From: an uncultured Kordia sp.
Lineage (GTDB): Bacteria > Bacteroidota > Bacteroidia > Flavobacteriales > Flavobacteriaceae
Direction of reading: 5' to 3'
NCBI RefSeq assembly: GCF_947489565.1
Contig: NZ_CANLEA010000004.1
Span: 62,001-126,000, forward strand
Length of the DNA: 64,000 bases
This document shows, in pieces, positions 37,866 to 47,505 of this stretch. A model generated the notes under the pieces. The model searched no databases. It was not told the DNA's origin and was given only the letters and a program-made list of their open reading frames with translations. Both the position numbers and the translations under genes were made by a program. Positions within the stretch are counted from its first letter, which is position 1. The number at the start of each line of letters is the position of its first letter.

Positions 37866-38630
37866 ATGGTAACAGTGGTGATTCTTGGTGCAGGAAATAT
37901 TGCGCAACATTTATATACTGTATTTCAAACTACAGAAAGTGTTCAGGTTGTTCAGGTGTACAATCGATCTAAAAAAGCGCTCAACTATTTTAATGATGTA
38001 GCAACAACTACTAGTTTAAAAAACTTGGTGGAAGCCGATGTGTATATTATCGCTGTGGCGGATGATGCCATTGCAAGCATTGCCAATAAGCTCCCTTTTA
38101 CCGATCGTTTTGTGACGCACACTTCTGGAAGTGCAAGCATGCATGTATTACACAAAAAGAACCGTCGCGGTGTATTTTACCCATTACAGACATTTACAAA
38201 AGGTGCTCAGGTAGATTTTTCTACGATTCCATTGTGTCTAGAAACTGCTGAGAAAGCTGATTTTAAAGTATTGCAAAACATCACGGAAGCTATTGGAAGT
38301 ACTTCATATAAGATTAGTTCTGAACAGCGTCGTGCCTTGCATGTTTCGGCAGTATTTGTGAATAATTTTAGCAATCATTTATACCGAATTGCTCATGAAA
38401 TTTGCGAAGCCAACAATGTGCCTTTTAAAATTTTAAATCCACTGATTCAGGAAACTGCGCGTAAAATCAATACAATAACACCGTATATGGCGCAAACTGG
38501 GCCTGCAAAACGCGGCGATGAAGAAACAATTAACGATCATTTAGCAAAATTAGAGAAAGATATTCACAAAGAAATATATACATTGCTTACGCAATCAATT
38601 GCAAAAACGTATGGAAGAGAAAAGCTATAA
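37866..38630 (+). CDS. Rossmann-like and DUF2520 protein (predicted NAD(P)-binding oxidoreductase)
   Basis: An N-terminal dinucleotide-binding fold (VTVVILGAGNIAQHLYTVF) is followed by VYIIAVADDAI and THTSGSASMHVL. A C-terminal helical domain starts near residue 115 (GVFYPLQTFTKG, then EQRRALHVSAVFVNNF). This layout is known in the ProC/F420-dependent-oxidoreductase-like family with DUF2520. Its substrate is unknown. It is the first gene of a + strand block with KdsC-like, UbiA and Maf genes. Confidence 0.87.
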   Translation: MVTVVILGAGNIAQHLYTVFQTTESVQVVQVYNRSKKALNYFNDVATTTSLKNLVEADVYIIAVADDAIASIANKLPFTDRFVTHTSGSASMHVLHKKNRRGVFYPLQTFTKGAQVDFSTIPLCLETAEKADFKVLQNITEAIGSTSYKISSEQRRALHVSAVFVNNFSNHLYRIAHEICEANNVPFKILNPLIQETARKINTITPYMAQTGPAKRGDEETINDHLAKLEKDIHKEIYTLLTQSIAKTYGREKL

Positions 38631-39141
38631 AGAATACTTAAACGATATTACTACTTTTATTTTTGATGTAGATGGTGTCTTAACTGATGGAACTGTAACT
38701 GTAACCTCATCGGGAGAAATGCTACGTCGTATGAACATTAAAGATGGTTATGCTTTAAAAGCTGCTGTCACCAGAGGATATAATGTTTGTATTATTTCTG
38801 GAGGAACCAACGAAGGTGTTCGCAAGCGTTTGCAAGGTTTGGGAATTACAGATATTTACTTAGGCGCGCATCAAAAAGTGGTTCAATTAGACGAATATAT
38901 TGCTAAGAAAAATGTAAAGCTCGAAAATGTGCTCTACATGGGCGATGACATTCCTGATGTTCCTGTATTAAAGCGTGTTGGTTTATCATGTTGTCCACAA
39001 GATGCTGCGTATGAAGTATTGGAAATTTGCAAATACATTTCACATGTCGATGGTGGAAAAGGTGCCGCAAGAGATGTAATTTCGCAAGTAATGCGCGTAC
39101 AAGGAACTTGGGATAAGAATTTTGACGCTAAATACGATTAA
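38611..39141 (+). CDS. KdsC-like HAD-superfamily phosphatase
   Basis: The protein (176 aa) has HAD motif I with Asp19 and Asp21 (FIFDVDGVLTDGT). Other blocks are IISGGTNEGVRKRL (motif II region) and NVLYMGDDIPDVPVLKRVG (motif IV). There is no cap domain, as in 3-deoxy-D-manno-octulosonate-8-phosphate phosphatases. I place the start at the ATG at 38611; a frame extension to 38599 uses TTG. It overlaps the preceding gene by 20 nt. Kdo-8-P phosphatase activity is likely but a related sugar phosphate is possible. Confidence 0.85.
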   Translation: MEEKSYKEYLNDITTFIFDVDGVLTDGTVTVTSSGEMLRRMNIKDGYALKAAVTRGYNVCIISGGTNEGVRKRLQGLGITDIYLGAHQKVVQLDEYIAKKNVKLENVLYMGDDIPDVPVLKRVGLSCCPQDAAYEVLEICKYISHVDGGKGAARDVISQVMRVQGTWDKNFDAKYD

Positions 39142-39152
39142 ACCAACAACTC

Positions 39153-40100
39153 ATGGCAAAGTTTTTACAACTTATTCGTTTCCCAAACTTAGTCATGATT
39201 GCCTTGACACAATTCCTTTTTTATTTTTATTGGATAGTTCCTTTTGACGATCATCTATATATCTCAATAGATCTATTTAGCTGTGTTGTTTTAGCTACAA
39301 TTTTAATTGCTGCAGGCGGAAATATTATCAATGATATTTTGGATGTAAAAACTGATCGTATTAATAAACCACACAAGGTCTTTATTGGTACATTTATTCC
39401 CAAAAAGAAAGCTTTTCCTCTTTATATAGCTATCAGTCTAGCTGGAATTGCCTTGGGAAGTTATGTTGGTTTTGCCATCAATCGGTATTGGATTTCCTTT
39501 ATTTTTATTGGAATTGCGCTGCTCTTATTTTTATACAGTGCGTATTTAAAAGGTGTTCCTGTTTTAGGAAATATTGTGGTTTCACTGCTTGTTGCAAGTA
39601 GTTTATTGATTTTAATTGCTTTTAAGCTTGAATGTCCAGCAACTCGTGGCAAACATATTCACTTTTTCAATACAGTTTCACTCATTGCCATAAATGTATA
39701 TGCAAGTTTTGCTTTTTTAATCAATTTGATCCGAGAAATGGTAAAAGACAATGAAGATATTAATGGTGATTATAATGCCAATATTTTTACATTACCAATC
39801 ATTTTAGGAAGGAACAGAGTCAATAAAATTGTAGCGATATTAGCTGGAATTGTCATTCTTTTTATCTTATATATTATTAGTGAATATCTTAAAGGAAAAA
39901 CGGTAACTACGATTTATGCCTTGTTTACCATATTATTGCCACTACTCTATTTTATCATTAAAATTTGGCAAGCAGATACCAAGCATGAATATAAAATGCT
40001 GTCGCTATTATTAAAATTAATCATGTTGTTCGGAATTCTATCAACGCTGGTGTATTACTATTTTGAGCCTTATGATGTTTTTCAATATATTCTGTTTTAA
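39153..40100 (+). CDS. UbiA-family prenyltransferase
   Basis: About nine hydrophobic helices fill 315 residues. The first Asp-rich substrate motif lies in GGNIINDILDVKTDRINKPHK, and a second in LIREMVKDNEDINGDYN. These bind the diphosphate of a prenyl donor through Mg2+. The enzyme would transfer a prenyl chain to an aromatic or glycerol-phosphate acceptor in the inner membrane; geranylgeranylglycerol-phosphate transferase-like enzymes have the same start (LQLIRFPNL). Product is not determined. It lies 11 nt after the KdsC-like gene and 11 nt before the Maf gene. Confidence 0.88.
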   Translation: MAKFLQLIRFPNLVMIALTQFLFYFYWIVPFDDHLYISIDLFSCVVLATILIAAGGNIINDILDVKTDRINKPHKVFIGTFIPKKKAFPLYIAISLAGIALGSYVGFAINRYWISFIFIGIALLLFLYSAYLKGVPVLGNIVVSLLVASSLLILIAFKLECPATRGKHIHFFNTVSLIAINVYASFAFLINLIREMVKDNEDINGDYNANIFTLPIILGRNRVNKIVAILAGIVILFILYIISEYLKGKTVTTIYALFTILLPLLYFIIKIWQADTKHEYKMLSLLLKLIMLFGILSTLVYYYFEPYDVFQYILF

Positions 40101-40111
40101 TGTAAAAAATT

Positions 40112-40708
40112 ATGCAAAACACACTTTCTTCAACATATCATATCATTTTAGCTTCAGGTTCGCCAAGAAGACAACAGTTTTTTAAAGATTTAGGATTGGA
40201 CTTTGAAATTCGATTAAAATCTGTCGAAGAAGTCTATCCAGAACATTTGCAACATCATGAAATATCCGATTATCTAGCACAATTAAAAGCGTCTATTTTC
40301 AAAGACGAATTAAAAGCAAACGAGGTTTTAGTGACTTCTGATACGGTAGTTTGGCATGAAGGTGTTTCCTTAGCAAAACCGCAAGATGCGCAAGATGCAT
40401 TTGATATGATTGCTGCTATGAGTGGAAAAAGTCACGATGTCATCACTTCGGTTTGTTTTACCACTGCAACTTCTCAAAAAGTGGTTCATGAAGTCACGAA
40501 AGTTACTTTTGAAGAAATGACCGAAGCAGAGATTTGGTATTATGTCAACAATTTCAAACCTTTCGACAAAGCTGGCGCATACGGTATTCAAGAATGGATT
40601 GGTTATACAAAAGTTTCACGCATCGAAGGTTCGTATGCTAATGTTGTGGGTTTGCCTACGCATTTGGTATATAAAGTATTTTCTGAGATTGAAAGTCTAT
40701 TTCAATAA
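40112..40708 (+). CDS. Maf-like nucleotide pyrophosphatase
   Basis: The 198-residue protein begins with the signature ILASGSPRRQQFFKDLGLDF. Conserved SDTVV with the catalytic Asp region and AKPQDAQDAFDMIAAMSGKSHDV follow, then FKPFDKAGAYGIQEW. Maf proteins hydrolyse non-canonical or damaged nucleoside triphosphates and are linked to cell division control. It is the last gene of the block that starts at 37866. Confidence 0.92.
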   Translation: MQNTLSSTYHIILASGSPRRQQFFKDLGLDFEIRLKSVEEVYPEHLQHHEISDYLAQLKASIFKDELKANEVLVTSDTVVWHEGVSLAKPQDAQDAFDMIAAMSGKSHDVITSVCFTTATSQKVVHEVTKVTFEEMTEAEIWYYVNNFKPFDKAGAYGIQEWIGYTKVSRIEGSYANVVGLPTHLVYKVFSEIESLFQ

Positions 40709-40897
40709 GGAATTTTCTTCAAACTATATTACTTCACAAAAAAAGTGATATTCATGTCGGATTTTGCGCAATTAGTTGTTCTACATAAGAAATGTGAAGA
40801 CTGTATCTTATTCAGAACCATTCATATATAAAATGATACTATTCATACATCAATAATGTAATCTCACAGAAAAAATGCGGCATTTTAACATAACTTT

Positions 40898-41239
40898 ATG
40901 TATCTTGATGAGAGATTCCCTAAAATAATCAACTTAGTGAAAAGAATTATACGTTTTTTTGTTATAGTAACTATCTTCTCTTCGCTGTCGTTATTGTACG
41001 CGCAAGAACCTCTTGAAACTTCAATGGATATCGCCGAAGTTTCTTATAGTGCTATGCCATTCCCAGAGGTAGAGACGATGATGAATAATGGTGGTGCATT
41101 GAGCGCTAACGCCAGTGCTATTAAATTACCCATTGAATCTTCAACGAATTTTTGCGGCGTAATTGCAGCTATTTTATGCGTTTTTATTGCCGTTATTATT
41201 AGTTTTCGAATTCGTAGGAACACGTTGAAATTGTTTTAA
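40898..41239 (+). CDS. Hypothetical exported or membrane protein (113 aa)
   Basis: A hydrophobic N-terminal stretch (FFVIVTIFSSLSLLYAQ) resembles a signal peptide. A Ser/Ala/Met-rich middle follows, then a C-terminal helix (FCGVIAAILCVFIAVIISF) and basic end RIRRNTLKLF. The first 13 residues before the hydrophobic part are unusual; a GTG at 40936 could be the true start. No recognised family. It lies 190 nt after maf, with no gene in between. Confidence 0.5.
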   Translation: MYLDERFPKIINLVKRIIRFFVIVTIFSSLSLLYAQEPLETSMDIAEVSYSAMPFPEVETMMNNGGALSANASAIKLPIESSTNFCGVIAAILCVFIAVIISFRIRRNTLKLF

Positions 41240-41295
41240 TAGACTGTTAAAGCATTGCTTGTATCGTCGTTTTTAAATATCTTTATAGAAAAACG

Positions 41296-42237
41296 ATGAA
41301 AGCCATTTCCCGACAACTCATTTTAGCTAGCATCACACTCGTTGGAACCATTATTGCCTGTTCTAATGTAAAAAGTGATACCGTAGCTTCGAATACTACT
41401 TCAGTTGAAACCACTACAAAATTGCCTGCACAACCAACTTCCGAAGCTTTTAATAAATATTGGTATGCCGGTCAAGCCGAACTTACTTCTTTTGAATTGG
41501 AACAAGCACGCTATGGCGAAATTCACAAAGGAAAAGCTGTATTGGTATATGTAACTGAGGATTTTAATCCTGAAAAGCAAGTCAAAGCCGATCAACAAAG
41601 AGCAAATAATGTCCCAATTTTAAAATTGAATGCAACAAAAAAGTTCTATACAGGTGTGTATCCTTACAGCGTAATGACAAGTACATTTTATCCTGTTGCC
41701 AACAATCAACATGCTATTAAAGTGACTTCTTCTATGCAGGAATGGTGTGGTCATGTATTCACGCAATTAAATAACAGAGACAAATTTGATGTGGAATCGT
41801 ATTCGTATTTTGAAAGTGAATCAGATCAAAAATTTTCTTTAGACAAAGTCCTTTTAGAAGATGAATTATGGACAAAACTCAGAATAGATCCTTCTAAATT
41901 ACCTTTAGGAACACAGCAAATTGTACCTGCTTTTGAAGTATTGCGCATGAAACACATTCCGCTAAAAACCTACGAAGCCAATGCTACATTAGAAAGTTCA
42001 GAAGGTGTTTCTACATACACATTAAACTATCCAAAATTGAACAGAAAATTAGAAATTTTATTCAATGCTAGCTTTCCTTACGATATTTTGGGTTGGACAG
42101 AGACTTCTACGAGTGGTTATGGAAATTCAGCAAAAGTATTGACAACTAAAGCAACCAAGATCAAACAGTTAAAAAGTCCGTATTGGTCTAAAAACAGTGT
42201 AAAAGATAGTGTTCTCAGGAAAAAATTAGGGTTATAA
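41296..42237 (+). CDS. Lipoprotein of unknown function, conserved-looking (313 aa)
   Basis: A lipoprotein signal (TLVGTIIACSN, Cys about residue 22) and a Ser/Thr linker are followed by a globular domain of ~260 residues. Recognisable segments include FNKYWYAGQAELTSFELEQARYG and TSSMQEWCGHVFTQLNN. I have the impression that similar lipoproteins occur near maf in flavobacteria, where some are labelled as Maf proteins in error. That is memory, not checked. The C-terminus YPKLNRKLEILFNASFPYDI looks beta-rich. Function unknown. Confidence 0.75.
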   Translation: MKAISRQLILASITLVGTIIACSNVKSDTVASNTTSVETTTKLPAQPTSEAFNKYWYAGQAELTSFELEQARYGEIHKGKAVLVYVTEDFNPEKQVKADQQRANNVPILKLNATKKFYTGVYPYSVMTSTFYPVANNQHAIKVTSSMQEWCGHVFTQLNNRDKFDVESYSYFESESDQKFSLDKVLLEDELWTKLRIDPSKLPLGTQQIVPAFEVLRMKHIPLKTYEANATLESSEGVSTYTLNYPKLNRKLEILFNASFPYDILGWTETSTSGYGNSAKVLTTKATKIKQLKSPYWSKNSVKDSVLRKKLGL

Positions 42238-42268
42238 TTCCTACAAAACAAGAGAACATATCACTGCA

Positions 42269-42298
42269 AACCACTAGTGGTTGTACGGTAAAACCGTA
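42269..42298. other. Pair of small perfect stem-loops
   Basis: AACCACTAGTGGTT (42269-42282) is a perfect palindrome. TACGGT AAA ACCGTA (42284-42298) is a 6-bp hairpin with a 3-nt loop. A third weaker repeat (CGAAAGTTTCG, then AAATTTCACGAAATTT) follows. They lie in the gap between the lipoprotein gene and the convergent aminopeptidase gene. Confidence 0.55.
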
Positions 42299-42416
42299 AG
42301 CGAAAGTTTCGAAATTTCACGAAATTTAGAATAATAATCTGATAAATTATTTACTAAGTGTATTTAAGTCATAATTCCACGCTTAACCTGCTGGCTTAGA
42401 TATCATCTCATTAGGA

Positions 42417-42448
42417 AAAGGATACGATGTGCCCTCATTGTATCCTTT
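42417..42448. terminator. Terminator between convergent genes
   Basis: AAAGGATAC (42417-42425) pairs with GTATCCTTT (42440-42448) around a 14-nt loop. A T-rich tract follows on the plus strand; the minus strand has a weaker one. It separates the 41296 lipoprotein gene from the aminopeptidase gene. Confidence 0.8.
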
Positions 42449-42478
42449 CTTTATTTTTACAACTATTTTAATGGAATT

Positions 42479-44341
42479 CTAGTTTGAGTATCCAAGCATG
42501 TCATCAATTGTATTTACGGTAACAGAATGATAGTTTGGTCGTGCTTTTGTATAAATACGTATTGCTTCTTCCAATTGATCATTACGTTTGAAGGCTTTGT
42601 ATAAAGTAGAAACATACCAACGACGCCCAACAGTCATCAAAAAGTTTTCAATCTGCATATCTACATTATTGGCATGATAATCATGGTTGATTGCTTGTTC
42701 AAACCAAACCATCGCAATATATGAGTTGGTCGCAGACGAGAATTGACATGCATTGTCTAAAGCAGTGAACTTCTCTATAGAAATCTCTTTAGGAATGTTT
42801 CTGATGAAATGAATCTTTTGCTGAATGTTCCAATCTTTCTTGCATAAATCTGTAGCATTCAAGCTTCCTTCTTTCCAGTTTGTAATGGCTTCTTCTACTT
42901 TTTGAAACTTATCGGATACAATTTTTGCGGCGTTTGAAGGAATTCCTGCTTTGTATACCCAATCGTTCACATTAAACTGAACCTTGTTTTTTTCTAACAA
43001 TTCTGCATTTAAATACGTTATAAACTTCTCCGTAGTCATGGTTGAAAACGCATGTTTATTAAAATACTCTTTTAAGAAACTATCCATTTTATCGCGTCCC
43101 ACCGTTTCTTCTAGCGTACGCAAAAACAAATAGCCTTTATCATAAGCAATACTATTCATTCCGTCATCAGGATTTTCTCCTTCTAAATTTAATTTTAAAT
43201 GTGTTGCTTCTGGCTGATCGTGAAAGTTTTCAATTTCTTCTGCCAAATCTTGTCTTCCGATAGAAGCCAACATATTTGCATATTCTTTTCCATACAAAGC
43301 TTCCATGATACGCATTTCAAAATACACTGTAAAACCTTCGTTCAACCAGAAATCGTTCCATGTAGCATTGGTTACTAAATTCCCTGACCAAGAATGCGCC
43401 AATTCGTGTGCAATTAAGCTTGTCAAACTTCGGTCGCCCGCAATCACGGTTGGCGTTGCAAAGGTCAATCGTGGATTCTCCATTCCGCCAAACGGAAAAC
43501 TTGGTGGTAATACGACAACATCAAACTGATCCCAGGCATATTTTCCATATAAATTCTCTGCGGCATTCACCATCTTTTCCATATCTGCGAATTCATAGTG
43601 TACTTTATCAATCATCGATTTCTCTGCATATACACCAGTTCGCGGACTAATTTCTTTATATACCAAATCACCAACGGCTAACGCAATTAAATACGGTGAA
43701 ATTGGTTGTTTCATATTGAAAACATACTTTCCGTTATCACTTTTTTCTTTCGGATTCTCCGCACTCATAATCGCCATTAACTCCTTTGGTACTTTTACGT
43801 TGGCTACATATGTTAAGCGTAATTGTGGACTGTCTTGAATAGGAATCCATGTACGTGTTAAAATAGCTTGTCCCTGCGTGAGTAAAAACGGATGTTCTTT
43901 ATCGGCTGTTTGTTGCGGATTCAAAAATTGTAATGCTTCTGTTTTATCGGTAGTTTCATAACGAATAGCTACTGTTTTGGCTGCTTTCGTAATCGGAATC
44001 GTCAATGATTGTCCTAATATCGGATTATCGGCACCAAGTGTAAATGACACTTCTTTTCCATCTACTAGTGTTTGATGAATCTTTAAGTTTTTCGCATCAA
44101 ATACGATTTCACTAGCATTGGTACTTTCAATAGTATATGTGGCTGTTCCTTTGATAATTTCTTTTTCAAAATCTACCTCAACATCTAACAATAAATGTTT
44201 CGCTACAGCTTCATTTGGTTTTGCATACGAATGTGTATCGTTGGCATAAGAGTTTGTTGGTTTCATTTCTTTTTCGGTTGGTGAACAACTTACTACACAT
44301 ACAGTAAGGAGTACAAAAGCAGCTTTCTTAAAAATTGTCAT
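42479..44341 (-). CDS. M1-family aminopeptidase lipoprotein (leukotriene A4 hydrolase-like)
   Basis: A lipoprotein signal (VCVVSC) is followed by an M1 N-terminal domain. The substrate motif FGGMENPRLTFATP comes next, then the zinc site HELAHSWSGNLVTNATWNDF with ligands His312, His316 and the later Glu in LNEGFTVYFE. The C-terminal helical domain (about residues 440-620) resembles leukotriene A4 hydrolase homologues. It would cleave N-terminal amino acids from peptides in the envelope. Length (620 aa) is normal. It stands as a single gene. Confidence 0.92.
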   Translation of the reverse strand: MTIFKKAAFVLLTVCVVSCSPTEKEMKPTNSYANDTHSYAKPNEAVAKHLLLDVEVDFEKEIIKGTATYTIESTNASEIVFDAKNLKIHQTLVDGKEVSFTLGADNPILGQSLTIPITKAAKTVAIRYETTDKTEALQFLNPQQTADKEHPFLLTQGQAILTRTWIPIQDSPQLRLTYVANVKVPKELMAIMSAENPKEKSDNGKYVFNMKQPISPYLIALAVGDLVYKEISPRTGVYAEKSMIDKVHYEFADMEKMVNAAENLYGKYAWDQFDVVVLPPSFPFGGMENPRLTFATPTVIAGDRSLTSLIAHELAHSWSGNLVTNATWNDFWLNEGFTVYFEMRIMEALYGKEYANMLASIGRQDLAEEIENFHDQPEATHLKLNLEGENPDDGMNSIAYDKGYLFLRTLEETVGRDKMDSFLKEYFNKHAFSTMTTEKFITYLNAELLEKNKVQFNVNDWVYKAGIPSNAAKIVSDKFQKVEEAITNWKEGSLNATDLCKKDWNIQQKIHFIRNIPKEISIEKFTALDNACQFSSATNSYIAMVWFEQAINHDYHANNVDMQIENFLMTVGRRWYVSTLYKAFKRNDQLEEAIRIYTKARPNYHSVTVNTIDDMLGYSN

Positions 44342-44415
44342 GAATGTTTTGTATTTGGTATGAAGATTTTATCGATTTTCTCAAAACTACATAAAAACAT
44401 TCAATTAATGCAATT

Positions 44416-44433
44416 TACCCTTGCAGGGGTATT
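44416..44433. promoter_or_regulatory. Palindromic operator-like element upstream of the 172-aa gene
   Basis: TACCCTTGCAGGGGTATT lies 70 nt before the ATG at 44504. It resembles TACCCTCGCAACGGTATT at 47506-47523 (15 of 18 positions identical), which lies before the trypsin-like gene. Both have an inverted TACC/GGTA core. A binding site of the response regulator encoded at 46880-47503 is the simplest explanation, but this is inference. Confidence 0.5.
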
Positions 44434-44503
44434 CTTTGGTGCTATTTAAAAAAATACATTTGAGATATAAAAAATAGTACTAATTAACCTTAAAACAATC
44501 CCT

Positions 44504-45022
44504 ATGAGTTCAAAACATGTAAAAGCATTTTATAGTGAAGGCAGATATTCATTAGAAAATGATTCTTTCGACTTATTTACTGAAATTCCAAATGTTCAAC
44601 TTTTCTGTGATAAAGGAAAAGCATATTCACTGGGTCAAGATTCTTATTTTGATATTTCTTCGAATCAAATACCTTGTTTACTAAATGTATTTAAACATGG
44701 ACACCCATCGCACAGGTTAAAGTTAAACCAAGAAAACTTAACTTGGGTTTCCGACACAGAAAAGCTTTCATCTGTATTTGAAGATTTAGATTTTCCTATT
44801 GAAAAAATACTTGTAATTACTGTACATGATGAAGATTTTCATATATCGCACACTGAGACTTATAAGATTTTTATTAAAAAAAATGTAACTTATGACTTTC
44901 AAAATAAGAAATATAATTTTCTTATTAATGACTTAGAGTACTACCTAAACAAAAATATTTCATTACCTGCTAATGAAGAACCAAGGACTGTTTCTGGCGG
45001 TACCATTGACCCCATTTTCTAA
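44504..45022 (+). CDS. Hypothetical soluble protein (172 aa) heading the sensor-kinase operon
   Basis: This protein shows no signal peptide or membrane helix. It is rich in Phe, Tyr and Asp, with strand-like segments such as IEKILVITVHDEDFHISHTETYKIFIKK and ends in VSGGTIDPIF. It lies 22 nt upstream of the TPR histidine kinase and is likely co-transcribed. I do not recognise the family. Because it precedes the kinase, it may be a ligand-binding accessory or a substrate of the locus. Confidence 0.65.
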   Translation: MSSKHVKAFYSEGRYSLENDSFDLFTEIPNVQLFCDKGKAYSLGQDSYFDISSNQIPCLLNVFKHGHPSHRLKLNQENLTWVSDTEKLSSVFEDLDFPIEKILVITVHDEDFHISHTETYKIFIKKNVTYDFQNKKYNFLINDLEYYLNKNISLPANEEPRTVSGGTIDPIF

Positions 45023-45044
45023 AAAATAAATACTGTGAATTATT

Positions 45045-46883
45045 ATGACGAAATCAAATTTAGTATTGCTTATTTTCTTTTTGGTGCGGCACGTAGCATT
45101 TTCTCAAAATATTACTATTGATTCTCTTTTAAAAAAAGATAATTTTCAAGAAGCAGCCTTAGAAATTCAAAAAATGAATAGAAACGACTCAGATAATTCA
45201 CAGTTTCTATATTATTCTGGCAAACTTGCTAGAGTTAAAAAAAATTATATAAAAGCGCTTCATTTTCTAGAAAAAGTTGATTCTACAAAAATAACAGATG
45301 AAATAAAACCATATTTTTTTAATGAATTGGGTGATACTTATCGCTTTTTGAATCTTGAAGAAAAAGCATTCAAATTAAAGATCAAAGCACAAGAATTATT
45401 TAAAAAACAAGGCAAAGCTTCCGAATCCAACGAAATAAATTATGATATTCATTATTTACTATCTTCTCAAAATTTTTTAGAATACAATGGTAATTTATAT
45501 TTAGATAAATATTTTAAAAATGCTAAACTATTAGGTAACAATCAGCAACTGCTAAAAGTTAATTTAACAATCGGCGCATTTAATTCAAAAGAATCTGAAA
45601 AAGATTCTTATTTTAAAAAAGCACGTGAATATGTCTCCAAAATAGAATCTCCTTCTTCGTACTACAGATACTACAACTATTTGAGTCTCTTTGCACGCAG
45701 CAATGATCATAGACTAAAATACTGTGACAGCGCACTGTTGTATGCTCAGAAGTTAAAATCTCCTGAAAAAATGGAGTCTACTTATAAAAACTACGCTGTG
45801 ACTTACAGAAGTATGAAAAATTATGATATATCGATTTCATTTTTATTAAAAGCAGATTCCTTGCCAATCAAATCGCATTTTTACAATAGAAAGAGAATAT
45901 TATATGAGTATTTATCAAAAGATTATGAAAGTGTAGGAGATATTGATAATGCATATAAATATCTTAAATTAAAGGTCCAATACGATAATCGATTCAATAC
46001 AGTTGATCAAAATTTTAAATTAATATCACAAGCAACGATTTATATTGAAGAACAAAACATATTACTTAGAGAAGAAAAATTAATTCAAAAAATCTTACTT
46101 ATTGTATCTTTCATAATCATCATATTAATATCAGTAATAACATATTTCATCAATCGAAATTTAAAACGAAAAAAGTTATTAGTAGAAAAAGAAGAAGCTC
46201 TAAAAGCGGCTCGTATTGAAACTATTTTAAAGGAGCAAGAAATTCAAAATATTGATGCTCGTCATGAAGGTAGAGAAAAAGAAAGGAAACGAATTGCAGA
46301 AGATTTACACGATGATTTGTGTAGTTTACTCTCAACGATCAAACTTTATTTTCAAAATATGAAGGTGCGGAAAACGCAATTACAAGTTGAAGAAGATAAA
46401 TTAATGAAAAAAGCTAATGAGTTATTAGACGAAGCCTATCAAAAAGTTCGAAATATTGCACATGTAAAAGATGCTTCATCTAATATATCAGATGGATTGG
46501 TAGTAGCCATTACAAACTTTGCTAAAAAAGTAAGTGAAAGTGAAAACTTAATTGTTGAAGTATTACATCATGGAATGAATCAACCTTTAGAACCCGAAAC
46601 CGAAAAGGATTTAAGAAGAATTACAACAGAATTAATTACAAATGCCATGAATCACGCAAAAGCTACCGAAATAGAAATTGATATTAACTGTGACGAAGAA
46701 ATATTAAGTATCGTTGTTGAAGACAACGGAATTGGTTTTGACCCTTCTAAAATAGATACTACTAAAAAGTTAGGATTATATGGAATTCAGAAAAAAGTAG
46801 AAGTAATGAAGGGTAAAATAACGATTGATTCTAGTGCAAAAAGTGGTACTACTGTCATTATTGAAATACCTATGAAGCCATGA
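45045..46883 (+). CDS. TPR-containing sensor histidine kinase (HisKA_3, NarL-type partner)
   Basis: A signal peptide (AFSQ near residue 20) and ~310 residues of TPR-like helices form the periplasmic sensor. One membrane helix follows (about 345-367, LIVSFIIIILISVITYFI). The cytoplasmic part has the HisKA_3 motif RKRIAEDLHDDL with His422. The ATPase boxes are NAMNHAKA, VEDNGIGFD and KLGLYGIQKKVEVMKG. The stop overlaps the start of the response regulator (ATGA), so they are translated together. It senses an envelope signal of unknown nature. Confidence 0.9.
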   Translation: MTKSNLVLLIFFLVRHVAFSQNITIDSLLKKDNFQEAALEIQKMNRNDSDNSQFLYYSGKLARVKKNYIKALHFLEKVDSTKITDEIKPYFFNELGDTYRFLNLEEKAFKLKIKAQELFKKQGKASESNEINYDIHYLLSSQNFLEYNGNLYLDKYFKNAKLLGNNQQLLKVNLTIGAFNSKESEKDSYFKKAREYVSKIESPSSYYRYYNYLSLFARSNDHRLKYCDSALLYAQKLKSPEKMESTYKNYAVTYRSMKNYDISISFLLKADSLPIKSHFYNRKRILYEYLSKDYESVGDIDNAYKYLKLKVQYDNRFNTVDQNFKLISQATIYIEEQNILLREEKLIQKILLIVSFIIIILISVITYFINRNLKRKKLLVEKEEALKAARIETILKEQEIQNIDARHEGREKERKRIAEDLHDDLCSLLSTIKLYFQNMKVRKTQLQVEEDKLMKKANELLDEAYQKVRNIAHVKDASSNISDGLVVAITNFAKKVSESENLIVEVLHHGMNQPLEPETEKDLRRITTELITNAMNHAKATEIEIDINCDEEILSIVVEDNGIGFDPSKIDTTKKLGLYGIQKKVEVMKGKITIDSSAKSGTTVIIEIPMKP

Positions 46884-47503
46884 TTAAAGTAGTTATAGCA
46901 GAAGATCATTTATCATTCATTGAAGGTATAATGCTATACTTTGAATTTAATGATGAAATAAAAATTGTTGACTCTGCAGAAAATGGGCAAGATTTACTCA
47001 ATATATTAAGTAAGAAACAAGTTGATGTCATTGTTACTGACATCAGAATGCCTCTTGTAGATGGAATAGAAGCTACTGAAATTATTAGACAAAAATTTCC
47101 TAAAATTAAAGTGATTGCGTTCACAACTTTTGATGAACCTAAAGCAGTGTTTAAAATGTTTCAAGTTGGCGCCATGGGCTATTTGCTTAAAAATTCAAGT
47201 CTTGAATTTTTAAAAAAAGCAATCCTGACTGTCTATGGAGGAGATACATTCTACGATCCAAATTTGTCCTTTGAAAATATTTCAGATACGCATAAAAAAG
47301 AAAAAGGAATCCTTACAAAACGACAAAAACAGATTCTCGAACTCATTAGGCAACGTAAAACGAATAATGAAATTGCAGAAATTCTTCACATACACAAAGA
47401 TACTGTAGCTACACATCGTAAAAACATGATCAAAAAACTAAACCTTAGCGGTGCTAATGCGCTACTTACATATGCCTTAAATATGCGTCACGATTACAAA
47501 TAA
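46880..47503 (+). CDS. NarL/FixJ-family response regulator with LuxR HTH
   Basis: The receiver domain has acidic residues Glu8 and Asp9, phospho-acceptor Asp54 in VIVTDIRMPLVDGIE and the later conserved Lys in GYLLKNSS. From residue ~140, a LuxR HTH (LTKRQKQILELIRQRKTNNE, then HIHKDTVATHRKNMIKKL) binds DNA. It is coupled to the kinase gene. The operator-like palindrome just after its stop (47506) and its sister at 44416 suggest it controls its own operon and the protease locus downstream. Confidence 0.92.
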   Translation: MIKVVIAEDHLSFIEGIMLYFEFNDEIKIVDSAENGQDLLNILSKKQVDVIVTDIRMPLVDGIEATEIIRQKFPKIKVIAFTTFDEPKAVFKMFQVGAMGYLLKNSSLEFLKKAILTVYGGDTFYDPNLSFENISDTHKKEKGILTKRQKQILELIRQRKTNNEIAEILHIHKDTVATHRKNMIKKLNLSGANALLTYALNMRHDYK

Positions 47504-47505
47504 AA

